The notes: generated by a model from the letters alone, not told the origin. DNA of 64,000 bases from Paraburkholderia dioscoreae (GCF_902459535.1 NZ_LR699553.1:682001-746000); one strand, 5' to 3'; positions 54,926-63,590 are shown, counted from the first letter of the stretch. Program-made: numbers and translations.

Positions 54926-55933
54926 ATGCAGATCGATCTTCCTGTCGTATGGGCCGCGATCATCGGACTCGGCGTCTTCATCTACGTGATGCTGGACGGT
55001 TTCGATCTCGGCATTGGCCTGCTGTTTCCGTTCTTTGAGGAGAAAGGCGATCGGCAGGTCATGCTCAATACCATCGCACCGGTCTGGGACGGTAACGAGA
55101 CGTTCCTCGTTCTCGGCGGCGCCGGGCTTTACGGGGCGTTTCCGGTGGTGTATTCGACACTGCTGCCGGCTAACTATCTCCCGCTCATCCTGATGGTGGT
55201 GGGCCTGATCTTCCGCGGAGCGGCCTTCGAACTGCGCGGCAAGGCAGTCAGAACCCAGCACGCGTGGGATCTCGCCTTCATGGGCGGTTCCGCGCTCGCG
55301 GGGCTCTGCCAGGGCATCGTGCTGGGGTCGCTCCTGCAAGGCATCAAGATCGTCGACGGCCGTTTCGCCGGCGGCCCATTCGACTGGCTCTCGCCGTTCA
55401 GCCTGTTCTGCGGAATCGGCGTGCTCACCACGTATGCGGCGCTCGGCTGCGGCTGGCTCATCCTGAAGACGGATGGTGAATTGCAGCGCAAGATGCGCGA
55501 GCTGATGCGGCCGCTCGTGAGCGTTCTGCTCGGCGTCATGGCCGTCGTGAGTCTATGGACGGTGATCGGATTGCCGGCAGTCGCACATCGCTGGTTCGGA
55601 AGCGGCAATCTCGGCTGGTTTCTGCCGGTGCCGGTTCTCGTGATCGTATGCGTGTGGGGCATCTTCCGCTCGCTGCGGTTGCTGCACGAGGCGACGCCTT
55701 TCCTTCTCACGCTCGCGCTATGCTTCCTCGGTTACAGCGGTCTGCTCATCAGCATCTGGCCGAACATCGTTCCGCCTTCCCTGACGATCTGGGAAGCGTC
55801 GTCGAGCCACTCGAGCCAGCTGTTTACGCTGGTCGGCACAGTGATCGTGCTGCCGGTCATTCTCGTCTACAACGTCATGCAGTATCGCGTGTTCCGCGGC
55901 AAGGTGAGGGAAGGGGACGCCGGTTACCACTGA
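54926..55933 (+). CDS. cydB: Cytochrome bd ubiquinol oxidase subunit II
   Basis: 335 residues. The N-terminus WAAIIGLGVFIYVMLDGFDL with GFDLGIG and the block WDGNETFLVLGGAGLYGAF are diagnostic. The ATG at 54926 has GGGGAG just upstream, and the in-frame codons before it overlap cydA. No CydX- or DUF2474-like third subunit gene follows directly; the next gene is the bestrophin-like one 37 nt away. Confidence 0.95.
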   Translation: MQIDLPVVWAAIIGLGVFIYVMLDGFDLGIGLLFPFFEEKGDRQVMLNTIAPVWDGNETFLVLGGAGLYGAFPVVYSTLLPANYLPLILMVVGLIFRGAAFELRGKAVRTQHAWDLAFMGGSALAGLCQGIVLGSLLQGIKIVDGRFAGGPFDWLSPFSLFCGIGVLTTYAALGCGWLILKTDGELQRKMRELMRPLVSVLLGVMAVVSLWTVIGLPAVAHRWFGSGNLGWFLPVPVLVIVCVWGIFRSLRLLHEATPFLLTLALCFLGYSGLLISIWPNIVPPSLTIWEASSSHSSQLFTLVGTVIVLPVILVYNVMQYRVFRGKVREGDAGYH

Positions 55934-55970
55934 GGGTGACGGCGCAGGCGGGCGATTACAAGAGCACATC

Positions 55971-56882
55971 ATGATTGTGAGGCCAGGGCAAAACTGGTTC
56001 CGGCTGCTGTTTGTCTGGAACGGTTCCGTGTTGCAGTCGATCATTCCCCAGCTGATCTTCATGGCGATTGTCAGCAGTCTCGCCGTCCTGACACAGGGGC
56101 GTATTTTCGGCGCGAAGATTCCGCTCAATACGGCACCCTTCACCTTATTCGGCCTTGCTCTGGCGATATTCCTCGCGTTTCGCAACAACGCAAGTTACGA
56201 GCGCTTCAACGAGGCGCGTCATCTCTGGGGCAGCCTTCTGATCTCGGCACGCGCGCTGACCTCGCAGATGCTGTGCTATGTCCCGCGCGGCGAAGACAGG
56301 ATTCGAATGGCTCATGCATTGATTGCGTGTGTGTACGCGCTCAAGCATCAATTGCGCGGGACCGATCCGAATCCCGATCTCATCCGCTTTCTCGGCCGCA
56401 CCCGAACCGAGGCGTTGCAGCACGCCTGTTACAAACCGGCCGCGCTTCTCAATGAGCTTCGTCGCGACTTCGCCGATCTGCAAGTCCGGGCAGTGGTATC
56501 GGAGACCAAGCTGTGGATGTTCGATGCGCAGATCAACGAATTGGGAAGAACCATTGGAGGATGCGAGCGGATCGCCTCCACGCCGATTCCGTTTGCCTAC
56601 AGTGTGTTGCTTCACCGCACCGTCTATGCCTATTGCGTTTTACTGCCATTCGGTCTCGTCGACTCGACGGAGTTCTTCACGCCTCTTCTTTGTGTTTTCA
56701 TTTCCTACACGCTGATCGCGCTCGAAGCGATTGCCAGCGAAGTCGCCGAGCCGTTTACTCTCGCGCCGAATGCGCTGGCGCTCGACGCAATGACTCGCAA
56801 TATCGAACGATCGATTCTCGAACTGTGTGGGTGTGACCTCCCCGACGAGGTCGTGCCGGTGCGCCCGTATCAACTGACGTGA
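55971..56882 (+). CDS. Bestrophin-like (UPF0187) membrane channel
   Basis: 303 residues with four hydrophobic segments and the family motifs FLAFRNNASYERFNEARHLW (about residues 65-84), RTVYAYCVLLPFGLVDS and the C-terminal EVAEPF...PNALALDAM. Bacterial bestrophins conduct ions (sodium or anion) and are often linked to redox or pH homeostasis. It directly follows cydAB with a 37-nt gap. Confidence 0.88.
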   Translation: MIVRPGQNWFRLLFVWNGSVLQSIIPQLIFMAIVSSLAVLTQGRIFGAKIPLNTAPFTLFGLALAIFLAFRNNASYERFNEARHLWGSLLISARALTSQMLCYVPRGEDRIRMAHALIACVYALKHQLRGTDPNPDLIRFLGRTRTEALQHACYKPAALLNELRRDFADLQVRAVVSETKLWMFDAQINELGRTIGGCERIASTPIPFAYSVLLHRTVYAYCVLLPFGLVDSTEFFTPLLCVFISYTLIALEAIASEVAEPFTLAPNALALDAMTRNIERSILELCGCDLPDEVVPVRPYQLT

Positions 56883-56940
56883 GTCGTCTTCATCGACGCA
56901 TCCAGTCGGTCCGCTTCGCTGTTACACCAGATGACACCGG

Positions 56941-57183
56941 ATGCGGCGCACAAACTGTAATTCCCATGCCGACGGTCTGTTTTATTCATGTCTGTTCGCC
57001 ACACATGGCACGGATCTCAGGCCCTGGCTTACCGACACCGCCTCTGCCGGACAGCTGGCGGAGCGCGTGCGCAGCCGGTGGATGCAACGCGACGACCGCT
57101 ACTCGGAACTTCGCTCGACACAGCGCAAGCCGGCATCGGGAAAAGTCTATCCCACGGTGCGCATGTTGCTGGTCGGCGGCTGA
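56941..57183 (+). pseudogene. Remnant of a moaA-like C-terminus
   Basis: An 80-codon open frame whose product aligns by eye with the C-terminal end of MoaA (GTP 3',8-cyclase). Its core reads ADGLFYSCLFATHGTDLRPW, like the MoaA pattern ADGxLYxCLFA..G.DLR, then DDRYSELRSTQRK, as in DRYSE.R, and a final GG. The upstream MoaA body, including the N-terminal radical-SAM cluster, is missing, and in-frame stops precede it. It looks like a decayed tail left beside the molybdenum enzyme gene. It is not expected to be functional. Confidence 0.6.
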
Positions 57184-57274
57184 GGGCTCGTCAATCGTTG
57201 TGAAAAAACGCAGGGCACAACGTGGAGAGTGGCGAGTCGCCATGACCGCGCCGCAGCCCACGGCCTGCGTGCCA

Positions 57275-58699
57275 CTAGCGCGCGCACATCGAGACGAGCT
57301 TGCCGACGGTGATCACGGCCTGCTCGATTTCGCTCGACCACGGGCTGCTGTAATTGAGGCGGATGAAATTCCGGTAGGTCGTCTCCGAAACCGAGAACAT
57401 ATAGCCCGGTCCGATCGTGATGCCCTGGTCGAGAGCGAGTTTATAGAGCCGCATTGCGTCGACCTTCGGCGGCAATTCGACCCACAGCACGTACCCGCCC
57501 GCGGGGTTGGACATGCGTGTGCCCTCGGGAAAGAAGCGCGAGACGATCGCCTTCATGAGATTGGCCTGCTGCGCATACGCTTTGCGCACCTTGCGCAGAT
57601 GATGTTCGAAGCCATCGCGTTCGAGGAATTCCGCGATCGCCAGTTGCGGGATAGACGGAGAGGTCAACGTGTTCAGAAACTTGAGCTTCTCGACCTGATC
57701 GCGATAGCGCCCCGGCAACGCCCAGCCGATCCGGTACGCGGAGGTCAGGCTCTTCGAGAAAGAGGAGCAATGAAGCACGAGCCCCTTCGTATCGAACGAC
57801 TTCAACGAGCTCGGGTGCGAACTGCCAAAGTGCAGTTCATTGTAGACACCGTTCTCGATGACCGGAATGTCCCGCTTCGTCAGGAGTTCGACCAGTTCGC
57901 GCTTGCGTTCGTCGGGCATCAGAAAGCCCAGCGGATTCTGGAAGTTCGGCATGACCATGCAGGCGGCGATGGGTTGCGATTCCACGATCGCGGCAAGCGC
58001 GCCAATATCGATGCCGTGTTCCGGATGAGTCGACACCTCGATCGCTTTCATGCCCATCCGTTCGATCGCGTGGAGCATCGCGTAGAACGTCGGTGACTCG
58101 ACAGCGATCACGTCGCCGGGTTTCGCGACCGCCTGAAGGCAGAGATTGATCGCCTCTGTCGCGCCGACCGTGATGACGATCTCGTTCGGATCGACGGCCA
58201 TGCCATTCTCGAGGTAGCGACGCGCGATCTGGCGCACGAGCTTCGCATTGCCGGGGGGCAGCGCGTCCGTCACGCCCCATTGCGCCTTGCCGCGCCCCGC
58301 ATCGTAGGCGTACCGGTTGATCCTTTCGAATGGAAACAGACTGGGGTCGGGGTAGGGCGAACCGAGCGGCACCGCGTCGTCCACCCCGATCGAGCGCAGC
58401 GTCGAGAGCACCAGCCGGCTGACGTCGACAGGCGACGAAATCGGGATCGGTTTCGACGGACGGAGTTCCAGCGCCTTACGCTCGCCCTCGTCGCGGCGAT
58501 TGACGAAATAGCCCGACTGGGGCCGGCTTGTCACAAGGCCACGGCTTTCGAGCAGCAGATACGCACGGATCGCCGTGGTGACACTGATCCGATGCTGCCG
58601 GCTGATCTGCCGCACTGACGGCAGGCGTTCGCCATGACGGTACACGCCTTGCCGGATCGATGTTTCGATGTCGTCTGCAAGCTTCTCATAGAGATTCAT
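57275..58699 (-). CDS. MocR-type GntR regulator with aminotransferase domain
   Basis: 474 residues. The N-terminal GntR winged helix (ERLPSVRQISRQHRISVTTA, about residues 24-43) is joined to a fold-type I PLP aminotransferase. VGATEAINLCLQA, ESPTFYAM, NFQNPLGFLMPDERK and the PLP lysine region CSSFSKSLTSAYRIGW (Lys316) show this. MocR proteins regulate aminotransferase, vitamin B6, GABA or ectoine genes in response to a PLP-bound ligand. AAAGGAA precedes ATG 58699. It is divergent from the LysR gene. Confidence 0.88.
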   Translation of the reverse strand: MNLYEKLADDIETSIRQGVYRHGERLPSVRQISRQHRISVTTAIRAYLLLESRGLVTSRPQSGYFVNRRDEGERKALELRPSKPIPISSPVDVSRLVLSTLRSIGVDDAVPLGSPYPDPSLFPFERINRYAYDAGRGKAQWGVTDALPPGNAKLVRQIARRYLENGMAVDPNEIVITVGATEAINLCLQAVAKPGDVIAVESPTFYAMLHAIERMGMKAIEVSTHPEHGIDIGALAAIVESQPIAACMVMPNFQNPLGFLMPDERKRELVELLTKRDIPVIENGVYNELHFGSSHPSSLKSFDTKGLVLHCSSFSKSLTSAYRIGWALPGRYRDQVEKLKFLNTLTSPSIPQLAIAEFLERDGFEHHLRKVRKAYAQQANLMKAIVSRFFPEGTRMSNPAGGYVLWVELPPKVDAMRLYKLALDQGITIGPGYMFSVSETTYRNFIRLNYSSPWSSEIEQAVITVGKLVSMCAR

Positions 58700-58967
58700 C
58701 GGACGATTCCTTTGGTACTTTGCCGCGGCATAGTGGCGCGCCCAGTGCGAGGCTTCCGGCCAACTGTACTGGCGCGAGCCGGGCCGATGTGTGCACTCTG
58801 CGATCGACGGCATCCCCTTACTCTGTCCTCCATCGAATGCACGTCGCCGGATCCCGAGGTTGGGATTCCGTGACACGTCAGGATTGGAGCCCAAGCATGG
58901 AAGACGCAAAACGGAAGCGAAGAACCCAAGCCTACCGGCAGATCGCCGCCAAGGCAGGACAGACACC

Positions 58968-59957
58968 ATGAATCTGCTGGAAGCCATGCGTATCTACGTC
59001 AGGGTGGTTGAGCGAGGGAGTATCTCCAGCGCGGCAAGAGACCTCGATATCGGTCAACCTGCCGCGAGCGAGCGTATCGATCGGCTCGAGAAGTACCTTG
59101 GCTGCCGGTTGCTGCTCCGCAGCGCGCGCGCACTCAATTGCACGCCCGATGGCGTGACCTTCTACGAGCGCAGCAAGAGGATTCTGAACGCGGTGGAGCA
59201 GGCGGTCGCCGAAGTGTCGAATGAAGAACAGGCCCTCAGGGGAACGGTTCGCATCGCGGCGCCTCACTGCTTTGGCGAGACGGTCGTGCCGCACGCGTTG
59301 ACCCTGGTTCGCGCGGCCTATCCCCAACTGGATCTCGAACTGATCCTGAACGACAGGACCGTCGACCTCGTCACCGAAGGTGTGGACGTTTCCTTTCGTC
59401 TTGGGCAACTCGGAGAAGGAGCGTTCATTGCCTGTCAGCTCGGTCAGGTTGGGCGCGTTCTCGTGGCGGCGCCGGAGTATCTGAGCCGGCATGGTCCGGT
59501 TGCCGAACCGTCCGACCTGGTCAAGCACCCGTTCATCCGGCTCCAGGGCATGTTCGGCACGGACCAGTTGCCGCTCAGGCGCATGGAGAATGTCGTGGAG
59601 AGCGCGCCGATTCATACCGTGGTCAAAACCAGTCATTGGCGGCCCGTGTATGAAATGATCGTCTCGGGCGCCGGCATTGGGCTGCTGGAAGAACCCGCCT
59701 GCGTCGATGCGCTTGCAGACGGCCGCCTCGTGCGCATACTGCCGCGATTCGATGCGCTCCCTTTCGATCTGCATGTGCTGACCCAGGCGCAACGTCCTGT
59801 GCCGGCACGGGTACGGACGGTTGTGACGATGCTGAAGACGTGCATTCAGGAAATCCTGCTGGGCGTACACGTCGATAGCAGAAGAGTGGCGAGCCGCTTT
59901 GAAGTACTGCCGGAGGATGAGGCGTCCGCGCTCCTCAAGTCATCGTTGCGAGCGTGA
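58968..59957 (+). CDS. LysR-family transcriptional regulator
   Basis: 329 residues with an N-terminal LysR HTH (ISSAARDLDIGQPAASERID, about residues 17-36) and a periplasmic-binding-like effector domain of the CrgA/DsdC type. The tail of about 30 residues after residue 300 is longer than average. The start at 58968 is the ATG that gives the normal LysR N-terminus; the frame continues upstream. It is convergent with the encapsulin gene and divergent from MocR. The target is not identifiable. Confidence 0.86.
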   Translation: MNLLEAMRIYVRVVERGSISSAARDLDIGQPAASERIDRLEKYLGCRLLLRSARALNCTPDGVTFYERSKRILNAVEQAVAEVSNEEQALRGTVRIAAPHCFGETVVPHALTLVRAAYPQLDLELILNDRTVDLVTEGVDVSFRLGQLGEGAFIACQLGQVGRVLVAAPEYLSRHGPVAEPSDLVKHPFIRLQGMFGTDQLPLRRMENVVESAPIHTVVKTSHWRPVYEMIVSGAGIGLLEEPACVDALADGRLVRILPRFDALPFDLHVLTQAQRPVPARVRTVVTMLKTCIQEILLGVHVDSRRVASRFEVLPEDEASALLKSSLRA

Positions 59958-59982
59958 GCCCGCAACGATGACGGGCGCTCAG

Positions 59983-60016
59983 CTGCCGGTTCTGGCCAGC
60001 AGCGCTTGACCGGCAG
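59983..60016. terminator. Inverted repeat between LysR and encapsulin genes
   Basis: CTGCCGGT (59983-59990) pairs with ACCGGCAG (60009-60016) in the gap between the convergent genes. There is no T-run; it is a candidate bidirectional stop. Confidence 0.35.
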
Positions 60017-60058
60017 AGCACGCGGTCGAGCGAGGCCATTACCGGCGCATTGAGCGGC

Positions 60059-60862
60059 TTATTCCGCTTGCGTCACCGAAACCGATGCTTCGCTCGTCAG
60101 CATCAGGAACGTCAGCGTTTCGCGCAGATAGAGACGCACCACAGTGTCGGTATGGCTCGTGTAGCCGATCGACAGATCTTCGCCGAGGTGTAGCTCGAAG
60201 TCGCCGCCGCGCGTGGACAGCACGCTGCCGCCGGCGAGCGCCGGTGCCCAGATGATGTCGCCATTCACGATCCGCTTGATGTGCTCGATAACCGGATAGC
60301 CCTGGTCGCGTGCCTCACCCAATGCGGTGTACGCATCGGCGCCGAGCAGGACGGAATACGGGCCGTCCACGCCGGCGAGCCGCAGTTGTTCGAGCGCGTT
60401 GCTGATGGCGTTCGGATAGTCGCTGACGTCGGCCGGCAGCGCAAGCGGCGGGTTCGACGAGCCGTCGCGAATCCCGCCGATGCCGGCAGCCTGATAGCCG
60501 TCGAAGATCGCGCGATCTTCGGCGTAGGCGAGTTGCTTCGCTGCTTCTTTCGCGGGCTGCCAGTCGGCATCTTTCGCGCCGCGCACCACACTGTCTATCG
60601 CCTCGCGCTGCAATTCGAACGGCACGGTCAACTCGACGAGGCTCTTTACCTCGGACAGTTTCGCCACGACGCCCTGCTGCGGCGCCGTGATCGCGGTCTG
60701 ATGCCCGGTGCCGACGCCGGAGAGTTCCGTGCCGCCAGGGCCCTTGACGTCGACCACGCGACGGCCGGCGACGCTGCGCCTGAAGGTGCGCGCCACTTCA
60801 TCTTCGATCTGCGACCAGGCCGCACGGGAGATGGGGGCGAGCTCGCGATGCAGGTTATTCAT
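60059..60862 (-). CDS. Encapsulin nanocompartment shell protein
   Basis: A 267-residue family 1 encapsulin (linocin M18/HK97 phage-capsid fold). Recognised by NNLHRELAPISRAAWSQIED at the N-terminus, RRVVDVKGPGGTE, the LTVPFELQREAIDS block and the E-loop-type region. The C-terminus reads DTVVRLYLRETLTFLMLTSE. It self-assembles into a hollow shell that encloses cargo with a targeting peptide. Its ATG overlaps the end of the DyP gene by 8 nt, so the pair is translationally coupled. Length matches family members. Confidence 0.93.
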   Translation of the reverse strand: MNNLHRELAPISRAAWSQIEDEVARTFRRSVAGRRVVDVKGPGGTELSGVGTGHQTAITAPQQGVVAKLSEVKSLVELTVPFELQREAIDSVVRGAKDADWQPAKEAAKQLAYAEDRAIFDGYQAAGIGGIRDGSSNPPLALPADVSDYPNAISNALEQLRLAGVDGPYSVLLGADAYTALGEARDQGYPVIEHIKRIVNGDIIWAPALAGGSVLSTRGGDFELHLGEDLSIGYTSHTDTVVRLYLRETLTFLMLTSEASVSVTQAE

Positions 60863-61913
60863 ATTGGGAGATTCCCTTGAGAGAGCCAATGTTCAACGAG
60901 CCGCCTTCCTGCGGCTCTGCGGACGAAGACGTATCGGACTGTTGCCCGCCATCGGCAGCGGTCGCTTGCGGATCGCGGTCTGCGAGTGCCTCGAGCAGGG
61001 TAGCCGATGGGACGAAGAAGAGGCCGCCGGTAACCGCGCGGCTATAGTCGAGCAGCCGGTCGTAGTTGCCCGGCGGGCGCCCGACGAACATGTTTTCCAG
61101 CATCTGCTCGGTCGGTGCGGGCGAGCGGGCATAACCGATGAAGTAGGTGCCGAACTCGCCTGCGCCGGGCCTGCCGAACGGCATGTTGTCGCGCAGTATC
61201 TTCACTTCCTCGCCGTTCTCGGTGAGGGTGGTGAGCGAACTGTGCGAGCAGGACGGCTTCACCGCTTCATCGAGTTCGATGTCGGACAATTTGGTGCGGC
61301 CGATAATGCGCTCCTGAGTCTCGACGGAGAGCGCATTCCAGCCGGCCATGTCGTGCAGGTACTTCTGCACGATAACGTAACTGCCGCCCTCGAACTCGGG
61401 ATCCTCATCGGCAATCAGCGTGAATTCTTCAGCGGTGCGACCCACCGGATTTTCCGTGCCGTCGACGAAGCCCACCATCGCGCGCATGTCGAAGTTGCGA
61501 AAGCCGTGAACTTCGTCGACTACCGTGACTGCGTCGCCGAGCGCTCCCAGCAGTTGCGTGGCGAGCTCGAAACAGAGATCCATGTGCTCGGCGCGAATAT
61601 GCAGCAGGATGTCGCCGGGGGTCGCTACAGCCAGGCGCTCGCCCGAGCCGAATTCCCGGAACGGGTGCAGGCCTGCGGGGCGCGGGGCACCGAATAGCGT
61701 ATCCCATGCGCCGGAGCCGAAGCCGCATACGCACGACAGATCGCCGGAGGGGACCCGCCTGCCGACCGAGCGCACGAGGGCGGCAACGTCGCCGCACCAT
61801 GCACGCACCTTGTCTGCGTGATCGCGGCCGGCTTCGATCGTCGCGACAATGAAGATCGCGCTACGGGTGACGTCATTACAAATGGCTTGCGGCTCTGGGA
61901 TGTCTTTGGGCAT
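60855..61913 (-). CDS. DyP-type heme peroxidase with encapsulin targeting peptide
   Basis: A 352-residue B-type dye-decolorising peroxidase. The distal Asp is in VGFVDGTENP, the distal Arg in ILRDNMPFG and a proximal-His candidate in SCSHSSLTT. The C-terminal tail, after a Ser/Gln/Gly linker, ends SLNIGSLKG (residues 339-347) plus five residues. This matches the known encapsulin targeting sequence (IGSLKG core). It is thus the encapsulated cargo. Substrates of DyPs are dyes, lignin-like phenolics or manganese; the physiological role is possibly oxidative stress. Its stop overlaps the encapsulin start. Confidence 0.93.
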   Translation of the reverse strand: MPKDIPEPQAICNDVTRSAIFIVATIEAGRDHADKVRAWCGDVAALVRSVGRRVPSGDLSCVCGFGSGAWDTLFGAPRPAGLHPFREFGSGERLAVATPGDILLHIRAEHMDLCFELATQLLGALGDAVTVVDEVHGFRNFDMRAMVGFVDGTENPVGRTAEEFTLIADEDPEFEGGSYVIVQKYLHDMAGWNALSVETQERIIGRTKLSDIELDEAVKPSCSHSSLTTLTENGEEVKILRDNMPFGRPGAGEFGTYFIGYARSPAPTEQMLENMFVGRPPGNYDRLLDYSRAVTGGLFFVPSATLLEALADRDPQATAADGGQQSDTSSSAEPQEGGSLNIGSLKGISQYE

Positions 61914-62429
61914 CGGGTTGGGTATGGGTAGGTCGTTGCGAATTCCGACAGCAGTACTGCGAATGCGTTTCCGACTGCGCGATCACCTGCCCGAGGCAGC
62001 CAGGAATGGTTCGTTCGATTGACTGAAGCAGGTTTGCCGCGGTGTCCGTCTCAGGCATCCGTATAGCGTTGGCTTACCGCTATGAGGAGCGTAGCTGCGC
62101 AACGTGACTGCACGACGAAGTTGGCGTTCACGATTTTCACAGATCTTATACCGCCGCGGCACTTTATGGAAACTCCATAAAGGCATTGGCGTTCAATTTC
62201 TATAAGCGTGTCTTGTCGGTACCGCATGGCGATACCACTACTGCTTTCCGATACTTGATATCGGAATCCGCGGCTTCTTATTTTCTGTCACATGGTTATT
62301 CGAATGCATTGCGCCGGACAGCAGGTCCCAACGCGGGGCGCGTTGCTGGATTCCACACGGAAAACGTGTAGTATTGTTCGGTCCACGCCTTGCCGTGCGC
62401 ATTCGTCCATTCGCCAGGAGTATTGGATT
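61914..62429. other. Divergent region before the DyP operon and SnoaL gene
   Basis: 516 bases. Its lower-GC segment (62090-62300) holds a perfect inverted repeat TTTATGGA-AAC-TCCATAAA (62163-62181) and ATAGCG-N9-CGCTAT (62063-62083). No credible gene. It must contain the DyP promoter (minus) and the SnoaL promoter (plus). Confidence 0.5.
62163..62181. promoter_or_regulatory. Perfect inverted repeat, candidate operator
   Basis: TTTATGGA (62163-62170) and TCCATAAA (62174-62181) with an AAC spacer. It lies about 250 nt from both flanking starts. Symmetry and AT content fit a dimeric regulator site, but no cognate is known. Confidence 0.4.
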
Positions 62430-62870
62430 ATGACCCTGCCCGCCGACGAACATCTCACTCGTCAAACGATCGAAGGGTTCTATCGCGCCATCGAGCAGAA
62501 GAGCGTCGCATTGCTGCGGCAGGTCGTCACCCCGGATTGGGAATATATTCCCGAGCCCGTCGGGGCTGCCGCGGGACCTGACCAGATGGTGCAGTTCTTC
62601 GAGAACATCGCTAAAGCAATTCCCGACATGAAAATCACTATTCTCGACGTCCTCGTTCATGGCGATCGGGTCGGCGTGCGCGCGGAAATCAGCGGCACTC
62701 AAACAGGGACATTACTTGGCATTGCCGCGAGTTCCAAACACATCAGATTCGCGATTCACTCTTTCCACCAGATGCGCGGAAATCTGATTGCGAAAACATG
62801 GCATCTGGAGGACTGGCTGTCTGTGTTCCGGCAACTTGGAGCGTTACCCCAGACTCTCGAGCGGCCTTGA
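62430..62870 (+). CDS. SnoaL-like (NTF2-fold) polyketide-cyclase-type protein
   Basis: 146 residues with the ester cyclase pattern: early helix TRQTIEGFYRAIEQKSVALL, a WEYIPEP patch, FENIAKAIPDMKITILDVLV, GDRVGVRAEISGTQTGTLLG and a final WHLEDWLSVFRQLG. AGGAG lies 10 nt ahead of the ATG. Members bind or cyclise small hydrophobic molecules, and many are of unknown function. It is divergent from the DyP operon. Confidence 0.82.
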   Translation: MTLPADEHLTRQTIEGFYRAIEQKSVALLRQVVTPDWEYIPEPVGAAAGPDQMVQFFENIAKAIPDMKITILDVLVHGDRVGVRAEISGTQTGTLLGIAASSKHIRFAIHSFHQMRGNLIAKTWHLEDWLSVFRQLGALPQTLERP

Positions 62871-62872
62871 GC

Positions 62873-62910
62873 GCGCAGACTGCACAGACCCGCGCAGACC
62901 CGTGTAGACC
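62873..62910. repeat. Short tandem decamer repeats
   Basis: Four imperfect copies of a ten-base unit (like CGCAGACC.G) in the gap between the SnoaL gene and the next small ORF. Confidence 0.5.
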
Positions 62911-62922
62911 AAAGGGGACGTC

Positions 62923-63066
62923 ATGTCACAGATAAGTCGCGACAACCGGAAAGCATCTCGTCAGAGCGTGCTCTGGTTCGTTGCATTGTGGGTGCTCGGA
63001 GTCGCTGGCGCCGCGCTGCTCGCGCTACCGTTTCATCTTCTTGTCGCTGCGGCGCTGCATCGGTAA
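62923..63066 (+). CDS. 47-residue single-helix membrane protein (DUF2474-like look)
   Basis: Begins MSQISRDNRKASRQ, then a hydrophobic helix with W-x4-W spacing (SVLWFVALWVLGVAG), and ends FHLLVAAALHR. The spacing W.....W...V and the terminal AA resemble small bd-oxidase-associated proteins of the DUF2474 type, though the match is by eye only. AAAGGGG precedes the ATG. If the resemblance holds, it would be separated from cydAB by 7 kb. Otherwise it is a small membrane protein of unknown role. Confidence 0.6.
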   Translation: MSQISRDNRKASRQSVLWFVALWVLGVAGAALLALPFHLLVAAALHR

Positions 63067-63097
63067 TCGCGCCGGATGGCGGTTACCCGGTCTGCCT

Positions 63098-63307
63098 TTA
63101 CGGCAGGCGGATCGCGTCGTCGATCTGGTCGATCATCGACAACAGGCGTGTGACTCGCCGGGCACCATCAGGAAGCGATCCCTGCTCTGTTTCGAGCGCT
63201 GTAATGCGCTGCCGCCAATAGCCTAGTCCAAGCGCACTGTTGGCAACGAGTTGCGGGAATATGTGTTCTAGGTGAGCGAGATCCTGTTCCAGCTGATGAT
63301 GCGACAC
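63098..63307 (-). CDS. Possible 69-residue small helical protein
   Basis: GTG start at 63307 with AAGGA about 6 nt ahead; an in-frame frame continues upstream. The product is SHHQLEQDLAHLEHIFPQL and then a WRQRITALETEQ helix ending IDDAIRLP, amphipathic and mostly alpha-helical. It has no recognised domain. Composition is more natural than a GC shadow. Confidence 0.5.
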   Translation of the reverse strand: MSHHQLEQDLAHLEHIFPQLVANSALGLGYWRQRITALETEQGSLPDGARRVTRLLSMIDQIDDAIRLP

Positions 63308-63392
63308 GTCGGTCCTTGCTATGGAGGTGAATCCGGAGCGCCCCACCTGGCGGCGTTCGTCTTTTCCCGCCCAATGAATCTTCCTGTCCGAC

Positions 63393-63590
63393 TCAACTTC
63401 CTTCCAGCGCCACTGAATAGCGCCACTTGCTGGCGTTGGAATCAATGCGGGCATCGTTGACGCGCCGCTGTTCCGCCCGTGCCTGGTCCGCCTGTTCGAG
63501 CATGAGTGCTTGTGCCTGACGCGACAGGGCATACTCGCTCATGCCGCCGCTCGTACGTGGTGCAACTTTGGTTTGTGATCGCATGGTCAT
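63393..63590 (-). CDS. Possible 65-residue small protein
   Basis: ATG 63590 with TCTCGGA ahead. The sequence includes GGMSEYALSRQAQALMLEQ and ARAEQRRVNDARIDSN, charged and helical. Its start overlaps the stop of the 62-codon ORF upstream (ATGA), suggesting a coupled pair. No domain recognised. Confidence 0.4.
   Translation of the reverse strand: MTMRSQTKVAPRTSGGMSEYALSRQAQALMLEQADQARAEQRRVNDARIDSNASKWRYSVALEGS

Noticed and set aside
56988..57203. Alternative frame over the moaA remnant
   Set aside because: Arg-rich and unrecognisable, while the overlapping frame at 56941 matches MoaA motifs.
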